Positions 45,938 to 59,114 of a stretch of DNA of 64,000 nucleotides are shown here, piece by piece. Both the position numbers and the translations under genes were made by a program. Every line of letters begins with the position of its first letter. The stretch's first letter is position 1. This DNA comes from Lasiodiplodia sp. COLG20 (taxonomy: Eukaryota > Ascomycota > Dothideomycetes > Botryosphaeriales > Botryosphaeriaceae). The DNA is taken from NCBI GenBank assembly GCA_009801085.1, contig VNWV01000002.1, forward strand, positions 2,046,001 through 2,110,000. The letters are read 5' to 3'. The notes below the pieces were generated by a model. The model ran no database searches. It was given only the letters and a program-made list of their open reading frames with translations, and was not told the DNA's origin.

Positions 45938-46401
45938 GCCGTGGACGGCATGCTGTCGTGGCATGGAAGACTACATTATACCCTGGCGGTTTTGTGGTGG
46001 CTCCCATGGGTCCCAAAGGGTGTTGGAAGTTAATGCTGCATGGATAGGCGTTGGAAGAAAGGCGCCTGACGATGTCCCCTTACGAACACGAAGTTATCTC
46101 ACGTTGAAAGTAATTACGCCCTCATTATGAAGCTCGAAGAAGCACGGTGTGGGATCTCAATCAGAGTGAACTGCCGGAGACTTTTGTTCCTGTACGGAGA
46201 CCTCATTTTTCACTTCTAAAGATAGTACAAGCCGCGCAGACGGGACAATTCAGATGACACTACTGCTCTGCGCTTCGTCTGCACCAACAATGCATAGTCC
46301 ATCCATGAGTGCTTCGCGGACATCAGTCATGCAGATCTCCCAGAATCGTCAATCGGGTGGAGATCGTCCCCGCATTACGCATGCGGAGTCAGCGCAGCGA
46401 T
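45938..46401. other. Convergent 3' intergenic region
   Basis: 464 bp between the stop codons of the alpha/beta-hydrolase (+) and the TMEM205-like gene (-). No gene seen. Confidence 0.6.
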
Positions 46402-47455
46402 CTACATGCGCTGAGCCAAGACGACGCCATAGTAGAGCTGGGCGAAGAAGGTCGCCAGATTCGTCAGCGACGAGACGCCATGCAGAGTGGCGAACTTCTT
46501 GTTCAGGCGTTGCATCTCGGGCGAGTGGGGACCCGCGTCGTAGGACTTCTTGCCATCGCGCGTCTCTGTTGGTTGTGTGGCTTTTCGTCAGAAACGACCT
46601 TCCCGAAGGGGAGATGTAAAAGGAAAAAAGCCAAGAGAAAAACGAATAGCGTATGCGTCGAAAGCCACAAGAACCAGCCCCTCCGCCTCGAACCACGAGC
46701 TCCAACGGCGCCGGCAGATGACGCCTCATCAATGCGCTGCAGCAAGCTTTTTCTTCCCTGCCAACCCGCCTCCTTTCCAGGCGGTATATCATGAAGGACG
46801 AATAGGACGCAACGACGGAACAAGGAACTTGATAGAAAACGCACTCACCCTGGTGCTTCCTCTCGCGCATGCACTTGGTGGTCGCGGGGCCGACGTACAC
46901 CAAGTTGACGAGGCCGCTGACGAACATGGTCGCGATGGCGATCAGCGCGCCGCGGTTCGCGTCGGCGAGCAGGCCGGCGGCCGCGCTGTCGAGGGCGCCG
47001 TAGCCGACGCTGGCGGCGCGCGAGGGGAAGGTCAGCGCCATGACGACGGGCAGCGCCGTCTGCATGGCGAAGTAGACGGGGAACGTCTTGCTCTGCAGCT
47101 GCGCGAACTGCGGCCGCGGCAGCACGCGGAACGCGATGACGCCGCCGATGAAGGATTGGAAGAGCGTGCTGCCCAGGAGCGTCCCGTAGCTGTTGGTGTT
47201 GGTGGCGCCGGGGGTTAGCGTGGAGGGTTGGTAACGGGTGGGTTGGTGGTGGTGGATGGGAGGAAGGTGGGCATTATTCCGGTGGCTCTGCGGAAGAAGC
47301 GGGTTTGGGATAGTGTTTTGAGGTGGGAAATGTCAAGGTTCATCGGCCAGCTGGTGGAAGAGGCGGGGATTCTGGCAGGCTTCATAGCCGTAGACTCCGT
47401 ACCTGAGCAGATGATAGGGCGCACCCGTTTTGAGAGTGCTGGTAAGAGAAGGCAT
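46402..47455 (-). CDS. TMEM205-like (DUF4149) small membrane protein
   Basis: Exons 47403-47455, 46849-47189 and 46402-46565 give 185 residues. The introns are long for this window (213 and 283 bp), but both junctions restore the family sequence. The first gives APYHLLSYGTLLGSTLFQSF; the second gives RKHQETRDGKKSYD. Four membrane helices are visible, with the DUF4149 hallmark LPRPQFAQLQSKTFPVYF between helices 1 and 2 and KKFATLHGVSSLTNLATFFAQLYYG at the C-terminus. The family includes human TMEM205, linked to cisplatin resistance; its molecular role is unknown. The gene is divergent from Ku80 with 334 bp between start codons. The window's other introns are 47-75 bp, so the large introns are worth a transcript check. 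Confidence 0.9.
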
Positions 47456-47789
47456 GGTGCGGGCGTTAGGCAGAACTGAGGATTGACCTGGAAAGGGCGT
47501 AAAAACAACAGAGAAGACTGAGGTTTTGCTGCCACCGAGTGAGCAATTGCCGCGGATGTGCAGAGTGGAGTGATGATATCAACACGACCCCGCGCGAGTC
47601 AGTGCGGCGTGGGGACAGCACGTGAGAGCGCGCGGCCTGACTCGACGCGTTGCCCGTTTGCCTGTTGGCGTCACGTCTACCGCCGTTGCTGCCTTGGACC
47701 TGTCGCGACCATCGGACGCGAGCCATGCGCCGCTGCCATCAAAACTTTCCATTGACACTTCCCTAAGCAGCCTCATCAGTCCTACAGCC
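47456..47789. promoter_or_regulatory. Short bidirectional promoter, TMEM205-like / Ku80
   Basis: Only 334 bp separate the two divergent start codons, so the genes must share or abut promoters. No TATA box is evident. Confidence 0.6.
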
Positions 47790-50448
47790 ATGGCGGATAA
47801 GGAAGCCACCGTCTACATCGTTGATGTGGGCAAATCCATGGGAGAGAAACATGGCGGCCGCAACGAGACCGACCTGGAATGGTGCATGAAGTATGTCTGG
47901 GACAAAATCACAACTACGGTAAGCCTCTGCGATGCGACCCTGACTCTGTTGCGGAGATAATCTGATCGAATGATAGATGGCTACCGGCCGGAAAACTCTC
48001 TACCAAAGCGTGGTTGCTCTGCGCTCAGACAGTAAGTCGTGGCCGCTTCCGTATGCCAGACAGGGCCTTCAGGCCGGCTGACCCTTAGTAGAGACTGAGA
48101 ACCCGCTGGACTCAGAAGAAGGATACGAGAACATCTCCGTTCTTCAGCATTTGAGCCCGTAAGATTTTCATTGACAATCCCAAATCCACGCGCAAGCTCA
48201 CAAAAGACAGCATGTACATGCCCGAGCTAAGGGAACTGCGGGGGAAAATTCACCCCAGCAAGACCAACGATGGTGATGGTGAGTTAAATGCCGGGAATTA
48301 CTTGTCCATGCTGTCTTACGCAGCTTAGCAATATCCGCTCTTGTTGTCGCAATACAGTTGATTGCCGACCACTGTAAGAAGCTCAAGTATAAGCGGAGGA
48401 TCATCCTGATCACGAACGCCCTTGGTTCCATCGATGCCGACGGCCTGGAAGACATCTCAAAGAAAATTAAGAGCGAAAATATCGAGCTGATCATCCTGTA
48501 TGTTTGGAGCGGGCTCCGTTTGAAACTCACAGGCTGACTGGTCCAGTGGACCCGATTTCGATGATGCGGACTATGGCATGAAGGAAGAGGACAAGGACCC
48601 TATCAAGGCCAACAACGAGAGCATCCTCCAGCAATTCGCCGAAGACTGTGATGGTGTCTTTGGTACAATGGCACAAGCTATCGAAGAGCTTGAGACACCT
48701 CGAGTGAAATCTACCAAGCCTGTACCGTCCTACAAAGGCCTCCTAACACTTGGCGACCCGGAGAAGTACGACACAGCCATGACGATCGACGTCGAGCGTT
48801 ACCCGAGGACTATGCAGCAGAGGCCGCCAGCAGCCAGCTTATTCGTTGTTAGGACCGATATGGCACCGGGCGAATCACAAACGCAGTCTTCCACAACTGT
48901 GACCGAGGGAAATGGTGAGGGAATTCCTGACCAGAGTGACTATGCTGCTGTTAAGCAGAACATATCATACCACATCGTGGATCCTACCGCACCAGGAGGC
49001 AAGCGAGATGTCGACCGGGAAGACACTGCCAAAGGTTACCCCTACGGCAGTACTGCAGTACCTATCAGTGAGTCGGAACGGAACGTGACAGACTTTGAGT
49101 CTTTTGCTTGTCTGGACATCATCGGATTTGTACCTGCAGAAAAGGTAAGGGATGCTGAATGTTCTTCCAGCTCACAGATGCTGACTTAAAGTGTGCCAGC
49201 TTGACCGCTATATGGAGATGTCGAGATCGAACATCATAGTTGCACAGAAAGCGAACGAAAAGGCAAGCATGGCACTGTCCTCGCTCATTCACGCTCTCTA
49301 TGAGTTTGAGTCATACGCGGTTGCTCGTTTCGTTCCCAAAGAAAACAAGGAGCCCATTATTCTGCTCCTTGCGCCAGAGATCAAGCCGGAATACGAATGT
49401 CTGATAGACACGGAATTGCCTTTTGCAGAGGATATGCGCGGGTATCGCTTTCCCCCTCTGGACCGTGTTGTCACCGTCTCTGGGAAGGAGATTCATACCC
49501 ACAAAAACTTACCGAGCGAGAGCCTCATGAAGGCCATGAGTGATTACATTGACAACATGGACCTGTCAAATGCTGGACAAAATGAGGATGGGTGAGTCTG
49601 ACCGCGGTATGATAATTGCATAAGCTAATTCATTCAAGCGAACCTGCAGAGTACGCTCCCATTGAGGACACATTTTCGCCAGTGCTCCATCGTGTCCAAC
49701 AAGCAATCCGTTGGCGTGCTGTCTACCCTATGGATGAAATACCTCCACCCGCTGAGATCCTAACCAAACACATGCAACCTCCGGAGCACTTGTTGAAGCA
49801 AGCTCAGCCATTCCTCGATGCCATAGTAGCTGCAGGTGATGTGAAGCGCGGTAAGTCACGGTTACTCCAGGATGCCCATGATAATTCTCGCTGACATTGT
49901 TCTTCCTTCAGTACCTCCCAAGCAGAAAGGACGCAAGCGCACTCGCGAGTTCGAGAAGCCTCTGTCAGGTCTCAACGTCGAAGAGCTTCTGGGTCGCGAA
50001 AAGCGCGTGAAGCTCTCGGCCGAAAACGCCATCCCGGAATTCAAGCAGGCTCTCAACACCACCGACAGCGTCGAAGATATCAAGAACATTGCGGATCAAT
50101 TCTCCGTCATCATCCAGGACTACATTCGCCACAGCATGGGCGACAGCGGATACCAGAGGGCTGTGGAGGCCATCCGTATCATGAAGGAGGAGATGCTCGA
50201 GCTGGAGGAGCCGGGCGTGTACAACGACTTCATGAGGGAGTTGAAGAAGAAGATCATCGCCGAGGAGCTGGGTGGTGATAGGAAGGAGATGTGGTACAAG
50301 ATCAGGGTGAATAAGCTGGGCCTGATTGACAACAGGGCTACGGACTTGTCGGATGTTACGGAGGATGATGCGAAGAAGGTAAGTTCATCTGTCGAACTCT
50401 CTAACTGTGGTTGTACTGACAATTTCGCAGTTCTTGTCTGCGAAGTAG
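47790..50448 (+). CDS. ku80: ATP-dependent DNA helicase II subunit 2 (Ku80)
   Basis: Ten exons join to 724 residues: 47790-47918, 47977-48031, 48092-48158, 48211-48278, 48329-48497, 48547-49144, 49200-49591, 49639-49850, 49912-50378 and 50431-50448. The N-terminal vWA-like domain starts [15 protein letters not shown] and contains [21 protein letters not shown]. The Ku beta-barrel follows with [19 protein letters not shown] and [19 protein letters not shown]. The C-terminal region includes FVPPKQ-type basic linker sequence ([20 protein letters not shown]) and the helical arm [15 protein letters not shown]. With Ku70 it forms the ring that loads on DNA ends for nonhomologous end joining and telomere maintenance. 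Intron 2 ends in tandem acceptors (TAGTAG), so Ile or Lys is possible at one site. The last exon encodes only FLSAK. Confidence 0.96.
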
Positions 50449-53400
50449 AGGTGTCCGCAGTGGCCTCACTGCTTCCATATTCAGCTTCATATATCGAAAG
50501 AGCAGGCAGTTGTTCGTGGTTAGTATGTGGCAATAAAGGCACTTCCAATATTCTGTTCACTGTGGTATTGTATGACCATGTTGAGAAAGAATGTGGGAAG
50601 TCAAAGATGATGCGCCGATGATAGAGCAAGCCGGATGACGGGGCGAATGCGAATGCCAGCAGCGAGGTGAGGACCGTGGAGTGCGTCACATTTATCAAGT
50701 AACAACCAGTTTGAATGAATGAACTACCGCTATCTTGCTATGATGCCGCTTCCTATTCCGCTAGATTACAGCACAAGAGGCAAGTCAACTTAAAAACGAA
50801 CTCACATGTGCCCGCAATCAGCCCTCAGCTGTCACCAAGTTTCTGGCTAATTTAATTTCCAGAAATCATATTCCCCAGCAATCTGTTTACTACTCCAGTT
50901 CTGAGCGCAGTCCTTGAAGCTGAAGGTGAACTTATGCTCATCTAAAATGCCATGGTTGTGCATTACGGCAGCTATGTGTTTTCATTACCAGAATTCACAC
51001 AATTCTAGGCGCGCACCACACGAACAAATGGAGCATATCCCAAGAAGAGGTAAGTGATTGAAGGAGCAGTGCAGTAACGTCCTCCTGCACGATGACGCGA
51101 GTATGACTCGAACAAGGATTTGCTGTAAACCATATCTCGGACCTTCATTCAGAAGTGGCCCCCTTCCTCACACGGCAGCTCATGCAAGCCCAGTGAGATA
51201 TGGAGGGATCGACTAACCACGTGGTTCTGCGCGGCGTACGTCTGCACCTGTCTTTATTAGTTGGTACTGTCTCATGACATTTGGTGAGTCTTGATTCTAC
51301 CTTTAAAAGAACATCCCGCGCTTTCCTCTATCTATCACTGCAACAGAGTAGCCTTACTGCGCCTCGTCTTTTAGGGCCAACTGAGCCTCAGATACGCGAC
51401 TTTTCCGCTTCCCGTTCCGTCGAAAATCATGGGGTCAGGATCCAAGATATGGTGGAAATACTGGTTAGAGAGGTCTAGCGTAAAGGAATGTGCGGAACCA
51501 TCATCACTCTGAGATGATGCTAACATATTGATGATACTGCTGCTTCTCACCCTTAAGCTCCAACAATGCACCGCGAGGGTTCATGGACTCCATCAGGGTA
51601 ATCATAGCTCAGCCTCAGACATCCGCAACGGAACCACAGTCGTTGTTGTTTCATGGCCAGCCTCCGCGGAGACAGTCTTCGCTGTCACTGGTTGGCTTCT
51701 TGTCCATCATGTGTACGCAATATATACTATACCACTTCAGTATCGGGTATGGTCCCTGGGATATGACAGGCGTGTCCCTGTGATCTGAGAACATCACCAC
51801 ATGGTATTCCACCCGCTTCGGCCGGTGATCTACTCTCCCATATGAGCAGCTGATCTTTGGGTAATGCTCAACGTGTGGTTTCGGTGACCTACCTCTGCTT
51901 CTCGGGGGCTTTATAACAACAAGCCATTTGAAACTATCAGGACCTCTGAGTTAAGGTTACTTCTAAGCTGGCATTGCTATCCGCAATACTCAGAAATTCC
52001 CAAGCGCTATACTGTGGGAAAGGCTTTGGAGAAAACTTTGCGTTGAGATTTAGAATATTCAAAGCGGTTTTGTACAAGTGAAGATGTTGGGGCACAACAA
52101 AATATGATGCTGCAGGGCTTCTTAATGGCTTGTAGTTGATATGTACTGCGTCTAGCACGATGAGAGAATAATATTACCCTTTCTTAGTCAATCAATGTAG
52201 GCCGGGTCTGATCCTTGAGTATTTGCTCATAAAAGGCCACGAAAGTTAACGCTGCCTGACTATCTGTAATAGCCAGCCAATTCGCCTTTTGAGTCTGAAA
52301 AAGCTATGAATCGGAAGGAGTCAAGCAACAGTCCTTTTATAGTACAAAACCGTATTCTTGAATGACGTATGGAGAGACTTTCTGCAGACGAAGAAGGGAA
52401 GCGTTCCCAGCACAGACGCACCAATCCAAATCACCTGCTGCCTGAATTTGGCCCAGAATATGGAAATCTACGTTCTCAAAGGCATAGTCAGCTGCACATG
52501 CATGGAAGACCACATGTCCCACTGCGGATGACACTACAAGATCAAGGTACATGTGAAGCTACGTCAACTATCAGCAATCTTCCTCGGGCTGCTGATTCTT
52601 TGACCACCTTTTGGAGCCGTAGTTCTCATATAGTCTGGAAAGGAATATATATCTTGGAAAGCGCCTCACCTCGAGCTTGGAGGACTCATCCACACCGAGC
52701 GTATTAGTGTGAAGTAGACGCAGTAGATAGCACTTTTTGTCCCACTCCTGTGGCTCTCTTTATTATTCGCTCGAATGTTTGACATGATGGTGTCCACGAG
52801 AGTAGTGACCGCCGCAACGAAGCAACTGTTCTTCATTAGCGCGATTGGTGTTAATGGGCACCATAGATCGAGTTTGACGATGGATGCCATCACAAATGAG
52901 TGGTTGGTTGCAGAAATTGTACTGGACGAGCTACCTGCAAGCCAATCAAAATTACAAGACAGTACAATTACAGGGACAGCCTCTCCCCAAGAAGTTCATC
53001 CGAATTATCCGTTTTCGTTAATGGGGGATCTATTTTCAACCCAATTATTGATTAATGATTCCAAGAAGACGACACAACACTCCTGGCTATTTAAAGTACC
53101 GATACACAAGTTCACGTTACTTGATTTGCTATTATTGTATCAGGACCAGCACACATGTAATAATTAGTCAAGCATCTCATGATAGCAGGGCGCTCGTGCT
53201 GCAAATTGTGTACCCCGGGTTCACTTCAATGGATTCACCCGGAATTCCAACCAGCCAAGCACCTCTACGGCAGTGATGCCAAATACACGCCCAGGTATTA
53301 AGAGACAGGCAGATAGTACTCAAGTTCTGTGTCTTCGCTCTCACTTGCATATGTTGCAAAAAGTCCCTTTCACAGCCTATGCAGTATATATGCAATGAAG

Positions 53401-56400
53401 AGCCCCATTATGAGGGCAAAAAGGTGACGGCTATAATGGTGGAGTGATGTTGACTTTCTAAACGGGAGCCTTCTGCTGCTGAGTAGGTGCTGCACTTGCA
53501 TCGTATATGCACGTATAACTGTGAGGCTCCTCGACACACAAGACGGACCACAAGTGCGTAGTCTTTCCACAGTCTTTGCCTCGGTTGTATTGCTAGAGCC
53601 CAGGCCATTCCCAACCTACACGGAAATCTTTGATGTCTCGAGTACCCATTAAATAAGGAAGAGAGTATGTTAGGTGGTGTCAGATTGAGTGAAGGCCTCA
53701 GAGGTCATGCGCGTGAGGTTTGGTGGGTACTTGCGGACTGTTGTCCTTCATGAAGTGCTGCCACGCGCTCACGCGTGGCTTAGAGATTACACAAGACCTT
53801 CTACGCATTCATAAGGACGCTCATGCATGCGCTCATTGAGTTGACCATAAAAGCTCCTCGAGAAATATTGCAACATCTAATTTAATACGGAGTACACTGG
53901 TTGGAAACCATTACTCTGAAGATTTTCTCAGGGATACTTTCAGGCCACCAATCCGGTATCGACACTCCTGGCCTTTTTGCCTCGAGAGGCATCTACGCCA
54001 CATCATGTCGTGCTCCTCGATAGGTCGTGATTTTCTCAGATATCATTTCTAATGGCCCTCGTCATAACTCAATCTTGCTGCTAATCACTGTTGTGTCATG
54101 CGGTTCATCATCAATCTAAAGCGTTGCTTTAACATAGCTTTGATATTTCCCACATGAACCTGATAAAATAGAGAAGTTGAATGTATAAGGCGGCAGTCTT
54201 TTGATCGCATGGTCTTACTAGTTGAACTTTAAGATTTGGCAATGAAGGGCGAGCCTTACCAAGATTCCAAGTGCGGCGCTGGTTCGGGTCTTGATTCACG
54301 TGAAAGGATTACAGGAAGACATTTGCCGGTCATGCAAAGCAATCGAAATCTGAAGGTCATAGCCTTTACGCGAAAAGAATGTGTCCGGTAGAGAGTGCCG
54401 CTTATGCAGCGTGCGGAGAAGCTTACAGACGGGAGATATCCCTGTTACCGACCCGCGTTAGTCTCAGCCAAGACCTGAGCTCTTTAAACCTGTTATGCAG
54501 CCGACACATTCTCTTAATTTTCCTTGTGCAAAAATGCTGCTCCAATCAAGAACGCTTCAGGTAGAATCGTTTAACTTGTTTCTTATCTATCGATATTCCA
54601 GAGCAGATACTGACAGATGTTCATCCCGGTCGAAGGATACTGGGCCGAAAACCCAACAAATGCTCACGCCAATGCGGCGCCAAGATGCATTTACATTCCG
54701 GTAGAACCGAAAAACCACACGTCGAACTTTCGAGAAGCATGCACATGTCGATCACGGGCACAGAAACCAAAATATACTTCTGGGGCGGTGCGCGATGCTG
54801 TGGGAGCTCGATAATCGAAGAGAGGGGAAGGCGTGGCGTGAAAGCAAGAGGAAAGCAAAAACAAAAAATAACTGGCTCAGAACTTCGCCACGATCTCCGA
54901 AGCACACGACAGCATGAACGACAGCAGCGGGGTCAGGAAAGCTTCATCATCAAGCACGCGTTGACCAAACCCCCTCTTTTTACGATCCTCCTCCCCCCTC
55001 CCCTCTGACATACATACCTCACAATCCCTGCACCCGCGGCCCGCATCATTCAGCCCTGCAGCCAAGAAGACCCTTTCCTCGTTGTCCAAAGCCCCAGTCC
55101 CGACGAACGCCCCTCGAAAACTTTACAAGGCGGCAAACCTTCCAATTCGCCTTGATCCGCATTTTCCCTACTCCGCACGCGACCATTGGCTACATGTATG
55201 TCTCGCGGACGACGAGCATACACGTGTAAGCAGAGCAGAACGGTGACGTCATTGGTGGCTGGGCTTACCAGCGGAAAGAAAAGGCCAAGGAAAAGAAAAG
55301 CAAAGAAAAAAAAACATGCGTTTGAGGATGGACACGGGCTGCTGCCGGCCAAGAGAATAGGTGCGCCCGCTCTTTTTCGTTTCCCCCCCGGTCGTCCTGC
55401 ACTTGTTATGCGGTTGCCCGCTAACCGGTGAAATAAGAAAAAAAAAAATTAAGGCAACGGACACAACAGCGGTAGCGCCAACTTATTTCCCGTGGCTGCG
55501 GTTCGTGGCGCTCGCGTTCTATGCAAGCAGAGTTAAAAGCGTCCTCGCTTAGGTATGTACCTACCGTCCAATCACGAAGAGGGTATATAAGCGCATCTCT
55601 ATGAGCAAAGACTACACCGTAGTGCTGACCGAACCAAGCTTCGTACGCAGGTACTGCGATGAGACGCCAAGTGGATAACTATGATCGTGGGCAGCACACC
55701 AACGGCAAAGTATAGATCGTGTGTGGAATCTCTCTCAGTCGCCTTCCTTTACCATTTGCTGCTTCTTGTGCATCGGTTTGTATGTACACTGATACGTTCA
55801 GGTCTCTACCGCAAACGCATTAAAGAATACAACATTCAATATGTTCCAGAAAAGCCTATTGCCCAGCTATACCACACAACATATAGATCCCCTTGCTTTC
55901 AAGCTTACATCCGTTCCATGGTTTCCGCACGGGCAACGAAAGTATGTATTGCTCTGCCCCAAACCTGCTTTCAAATCACTGCCGCGTGATGCAAAGACCT
56001 TTGCATGAAGATCAATAAAGTGTAAATGCAAATCACCAGACACCGAGCGTCGCACACCACGTTAAATTTAACAATTCAACCGTGACATTCCAACACCCAT
56101 CTCACACATAAAGCGCCTAAAAAAAGAAGTTATCACAGAGAGAGAGAGAGAGAGAGGTGTTGATGAACCACGGGTATAACTTGACACAGGTACCCCAAAG
56201 CCCGGTGGTCCAGTTACCGTTCGTCGGTACGTACACGTACAAGGTAAGACACGCAGCTTCTGTGTCAGACGAGGACGCGTCTAGAAACGGAGAGAGGGCT
56301 GACGTGGACCGAGTTAAACCTCACTTTAACGTAATCCAGGTGACGCACAGTGGCTAAGCCTTTTGTTCCACATATAGCAAATACTAAACACTATAGCAGA

Positions 56401-56722
56401 ATAGTTATTACTCGGCTTTTCTTGTGTTACCATCAACGCCCCATCAACGTTTTCGTGTCACAGATCAATGTAGACGCTAATCCATGTAGAGCAAGATCTT
56501 CCTTCCTATCCATTTGGTATCTCTCTTCCATGCGAAAAAGAAAGGCGGAACAAAATAAACAACAAAAGAGGAACTATTCATCATTATACCATCGTCTCGC
56601 ATATCCATGCCAAAAATCGCCTACAACAAACTGTAGTTTCCCGCCCAGCAGTGCGCGCAAGAATTTCAGAAAATGCAGATATATTTACAAGTTCTTGTCC
56701 CGTCTCCTCTCTCCCTGGACAT
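50449..56722. other. 6.3-kb gene-free stretch
   Basis: No convincing gene lies between Ku80 and the catalase. The sequence from 50700 to 54700 is lower in GC than its surroundings, with only short frames. The longest with an ATG is 130 codons at 52775-53167 (+), without a recognisable domain. A perfect 8-bp hairpin (GCCACGCG, loop CTCA) lies at 53760-53779. The right part holds an (AG)10 microsatellite and the 3' flank of catalase. The character suits a degenerated repeat island, but no element is identifiable. Confidence 0.5.
56137..56156. repeat. (AG)10 dinucleotide microsatellite
   Basis: Ten perfect AG units in non-coding DNA downstream of the catalase gene. Confidence 0.9.
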
Positions 56723-59114
56723 TTAGTTATCCGTCGGGAACCTGCTGTAGTGCTTGAACACGGTCAAACCCTCGATGACGCCGTCAGCTGTCGCATCCTT
56801 GAGCACGCCGTCGCCGGACGGAATGTTCAGCGACGACAGAGCGGACGCGGAGTTGCCGAGCGAGCCGACCGTCTTGCCGTAGCGGAAGGCGTCGAGTAGG
56901 ATCTGGCCAGGGCGGCCGGCGGGGTAGAGGGTCGAGGTCGAGTTGGAGCCCGAGACGACGCCCGCGGCGCCGGGGCCGACGATGACGGCGTCGAAGTCGG
57001 TGGCGTCGGCGGCCGAGTACGTCTGGTCGACGCCGTCGGCGAGGTGCTCGGCCACGACGACCGTGTCGACCTTCTTGTCCGACAGAGCCGACTTCAGGCT
57101 CGAGATGGAGGCCTCGGAGGCCGAGTTGACCGTCGACAGGATGCCGACCTTCAGGCCGTCCAGGCGGGCGAGGCGGTCCGAGTTGGGGCGCACGCTGGCC
57201 GTGGTGTTGTCGTGGTAGTACTTGGGGTCGGCGTCGGGCGCCTTCATGCCGATGGCCGTAGCGACGCGGACGGCGATGTCATGGCTGACGCGGTTGAGCT
57301 GGATCAGCACGTTCTGCTTGACCACGTCCGAGGTGAGCTTCGACGTCTCGAAGCGGATGGCGTTGATGAGGAACTGCTGCTCGACCTTCTTCAAGCTGTT
57401 GTAGAAGAGACGAGGCTGAGACCACACGTCGTTGAAAGTATCCGAGACGGTGCGAACAAGCTTGCCGGAGACGGTGCGGCTAGGGGCGGTAAAGAAACCA
57501 CGGCCCTCCTTCTGAGTAGCTTGCTTGGGCTGTTGTGGGGACGCGCAATCAGTCTATGTGGCCAGTGAGAGGGAGGACCAATTAAACTTACGTAGCCGTT
57601 GTTGAGCGTGTTGGGAGAGTAAGCAGCAGTGTTAAGCGGGATGTAGTGCTGGCCAGCGCCGTCACGGTTGTTGTTGTGCCATGGAACGCGCGGCTGGTTG
57701 ATGGGCAGCTGCTCGAAGTTGGGGCCGCCGTGACGGTTCAATTGCGTGTCAAGGTAAGAGTAGATGCGGCCTTGCAGAAGCGGGTCGTCGGAGAAATCAA
57801 CACCACGAACGATGTGGCCGGGTTGGAACTTAAATGCTTTTAGCGCGTACTGACTAAATTTGCCTTTGCACAAAACAAGCTTACCATGACCTGCTCCGTC
57901 TCAGCAAAATAGTTCCTGGGGTTGCGGTTGAGCGTCATCTTTCCGAGAGGCGTGACGGGAACGTATTCCTCAGGCACGATCTTGGTGGGATCGAGGAGAT
58001 CGAAGCCATAGCGGAGGTCATCGCCCTCATCCATGATTTGCACACCAAGCTGCAAGCCAAGTCAGCGTCCACGTGTTTTCTTGGCATGGGTAAGACACGT
58101 ACCTCCCACTCAGGGTAGCGGCCGTTAGCAATCGACTCGAACAGGTCCTGACGGTGGTAATCGGCATTCTTGCCAGAAACAATCTGAGCCTCCTCCCAGG
58201 TAAGACCAGCCTTGCCTTGAAGGGATTTCCAGTGGAACTTGACAAGCTTGGAAGCACCATCGTCAGTAACGAAACGGAAGGTGTGCACACCGAAACCGTC
58301 CATGTGGCGGAAGGACCTGACGATGCCGTGCTGAGCCATGGCCCAGAAGAGGGTGTGGAGGGTGCTAGGCTGCTGGCTGAAGAAGTCCCAAGCGCTGTCG
58401 TGAGCAGTTGCCGCTTGCGGAATCTCGCTGTCAGGCGACGGCTTGACGGCGTGGATCAGATCCGGGAAGAGGATAGCGTCCTGGATGAAGAAAACAGGGA
58501 TGTTGTTGCCGACAATGTCTTTTTAGACTGTTAATAAAGTGGAGAAAATGCAGGTAGGATTGTAAGAGCGTACCAAAGTTGCCCTCGTCGGTGTAAAGCC
58601 GGACGGCGAAACCGTGAACATCACGGGCGGTGTCGGCAGAACCCCTGCTGCCAGCAACAGTGGAGAAACGAAGGAAGACGGGAGTCTCCTTGCCCTCCTT
58701 GGCGAGGAAAGAAGCGCCGGTGATGTTCGACCAGTCGGCGTAAGAGGTGAAGACACCGTGAGCACCGGCACCGCGAGCGTGGACAGCACGCTCGGGAACA
58801 CGCTCATGGTCGAAGTGCTGGATCTTCTGGCGGAAGATGAAGTCCTCGAGGAGCGTGGGGCCGCGCTCGCCAGCGCTCAAGCTGTTCTGGTCCGAGAAAG
58901 GACCGCCAACATCGCTGGTCAGGTAGACATCCGTGTCATTGATCTCGAATTGAGACATGAACTCGTCCGTCTTCTGAGCATCAGCGCGAGGCTGGAGATT
59001 GGGGTGGCCGGCAGGCACATCGCGAGCATCAAGCTCGGCGCCCATGTAGGGGCAGCCAATGGCAGAGGCAGAGCCCGCGAGGGCGGCGGCGAGTCCAAGG
59101 GTCGGCAGAAGCAT
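56723..59114 (-). CDS. Secreted large-subunit (clade 2) catalase
   Basis: Exons 58574-59114, 58103-58518, 57885-58049, 57592-57828 and 56723-57529 (introns 53-62 bp) give 721 residues, the usual size of large-subunit catalases. The N-terminus is a signal peptide ([18 protein letters not shown]). The catalytic His is residue 112 in [12 protein letters not shown]. The distal Asn lies in [15 protein letters not shown] (185/186, joined across intron 1), and the proximal haem Tyr is 399 in [11 protein letters not shown]-terminal flavodoxin/class-I-amidotransferase-like domain starts near [14 protein letters not shown] and ends SRFPTDN. It converts H2O2 to water and O2 outside the cell or in the wall, relevant to oxidative stress and host defence. 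Translation starts at 59114; the frame extends upstream only from a TTG. Confidence 0.97.
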
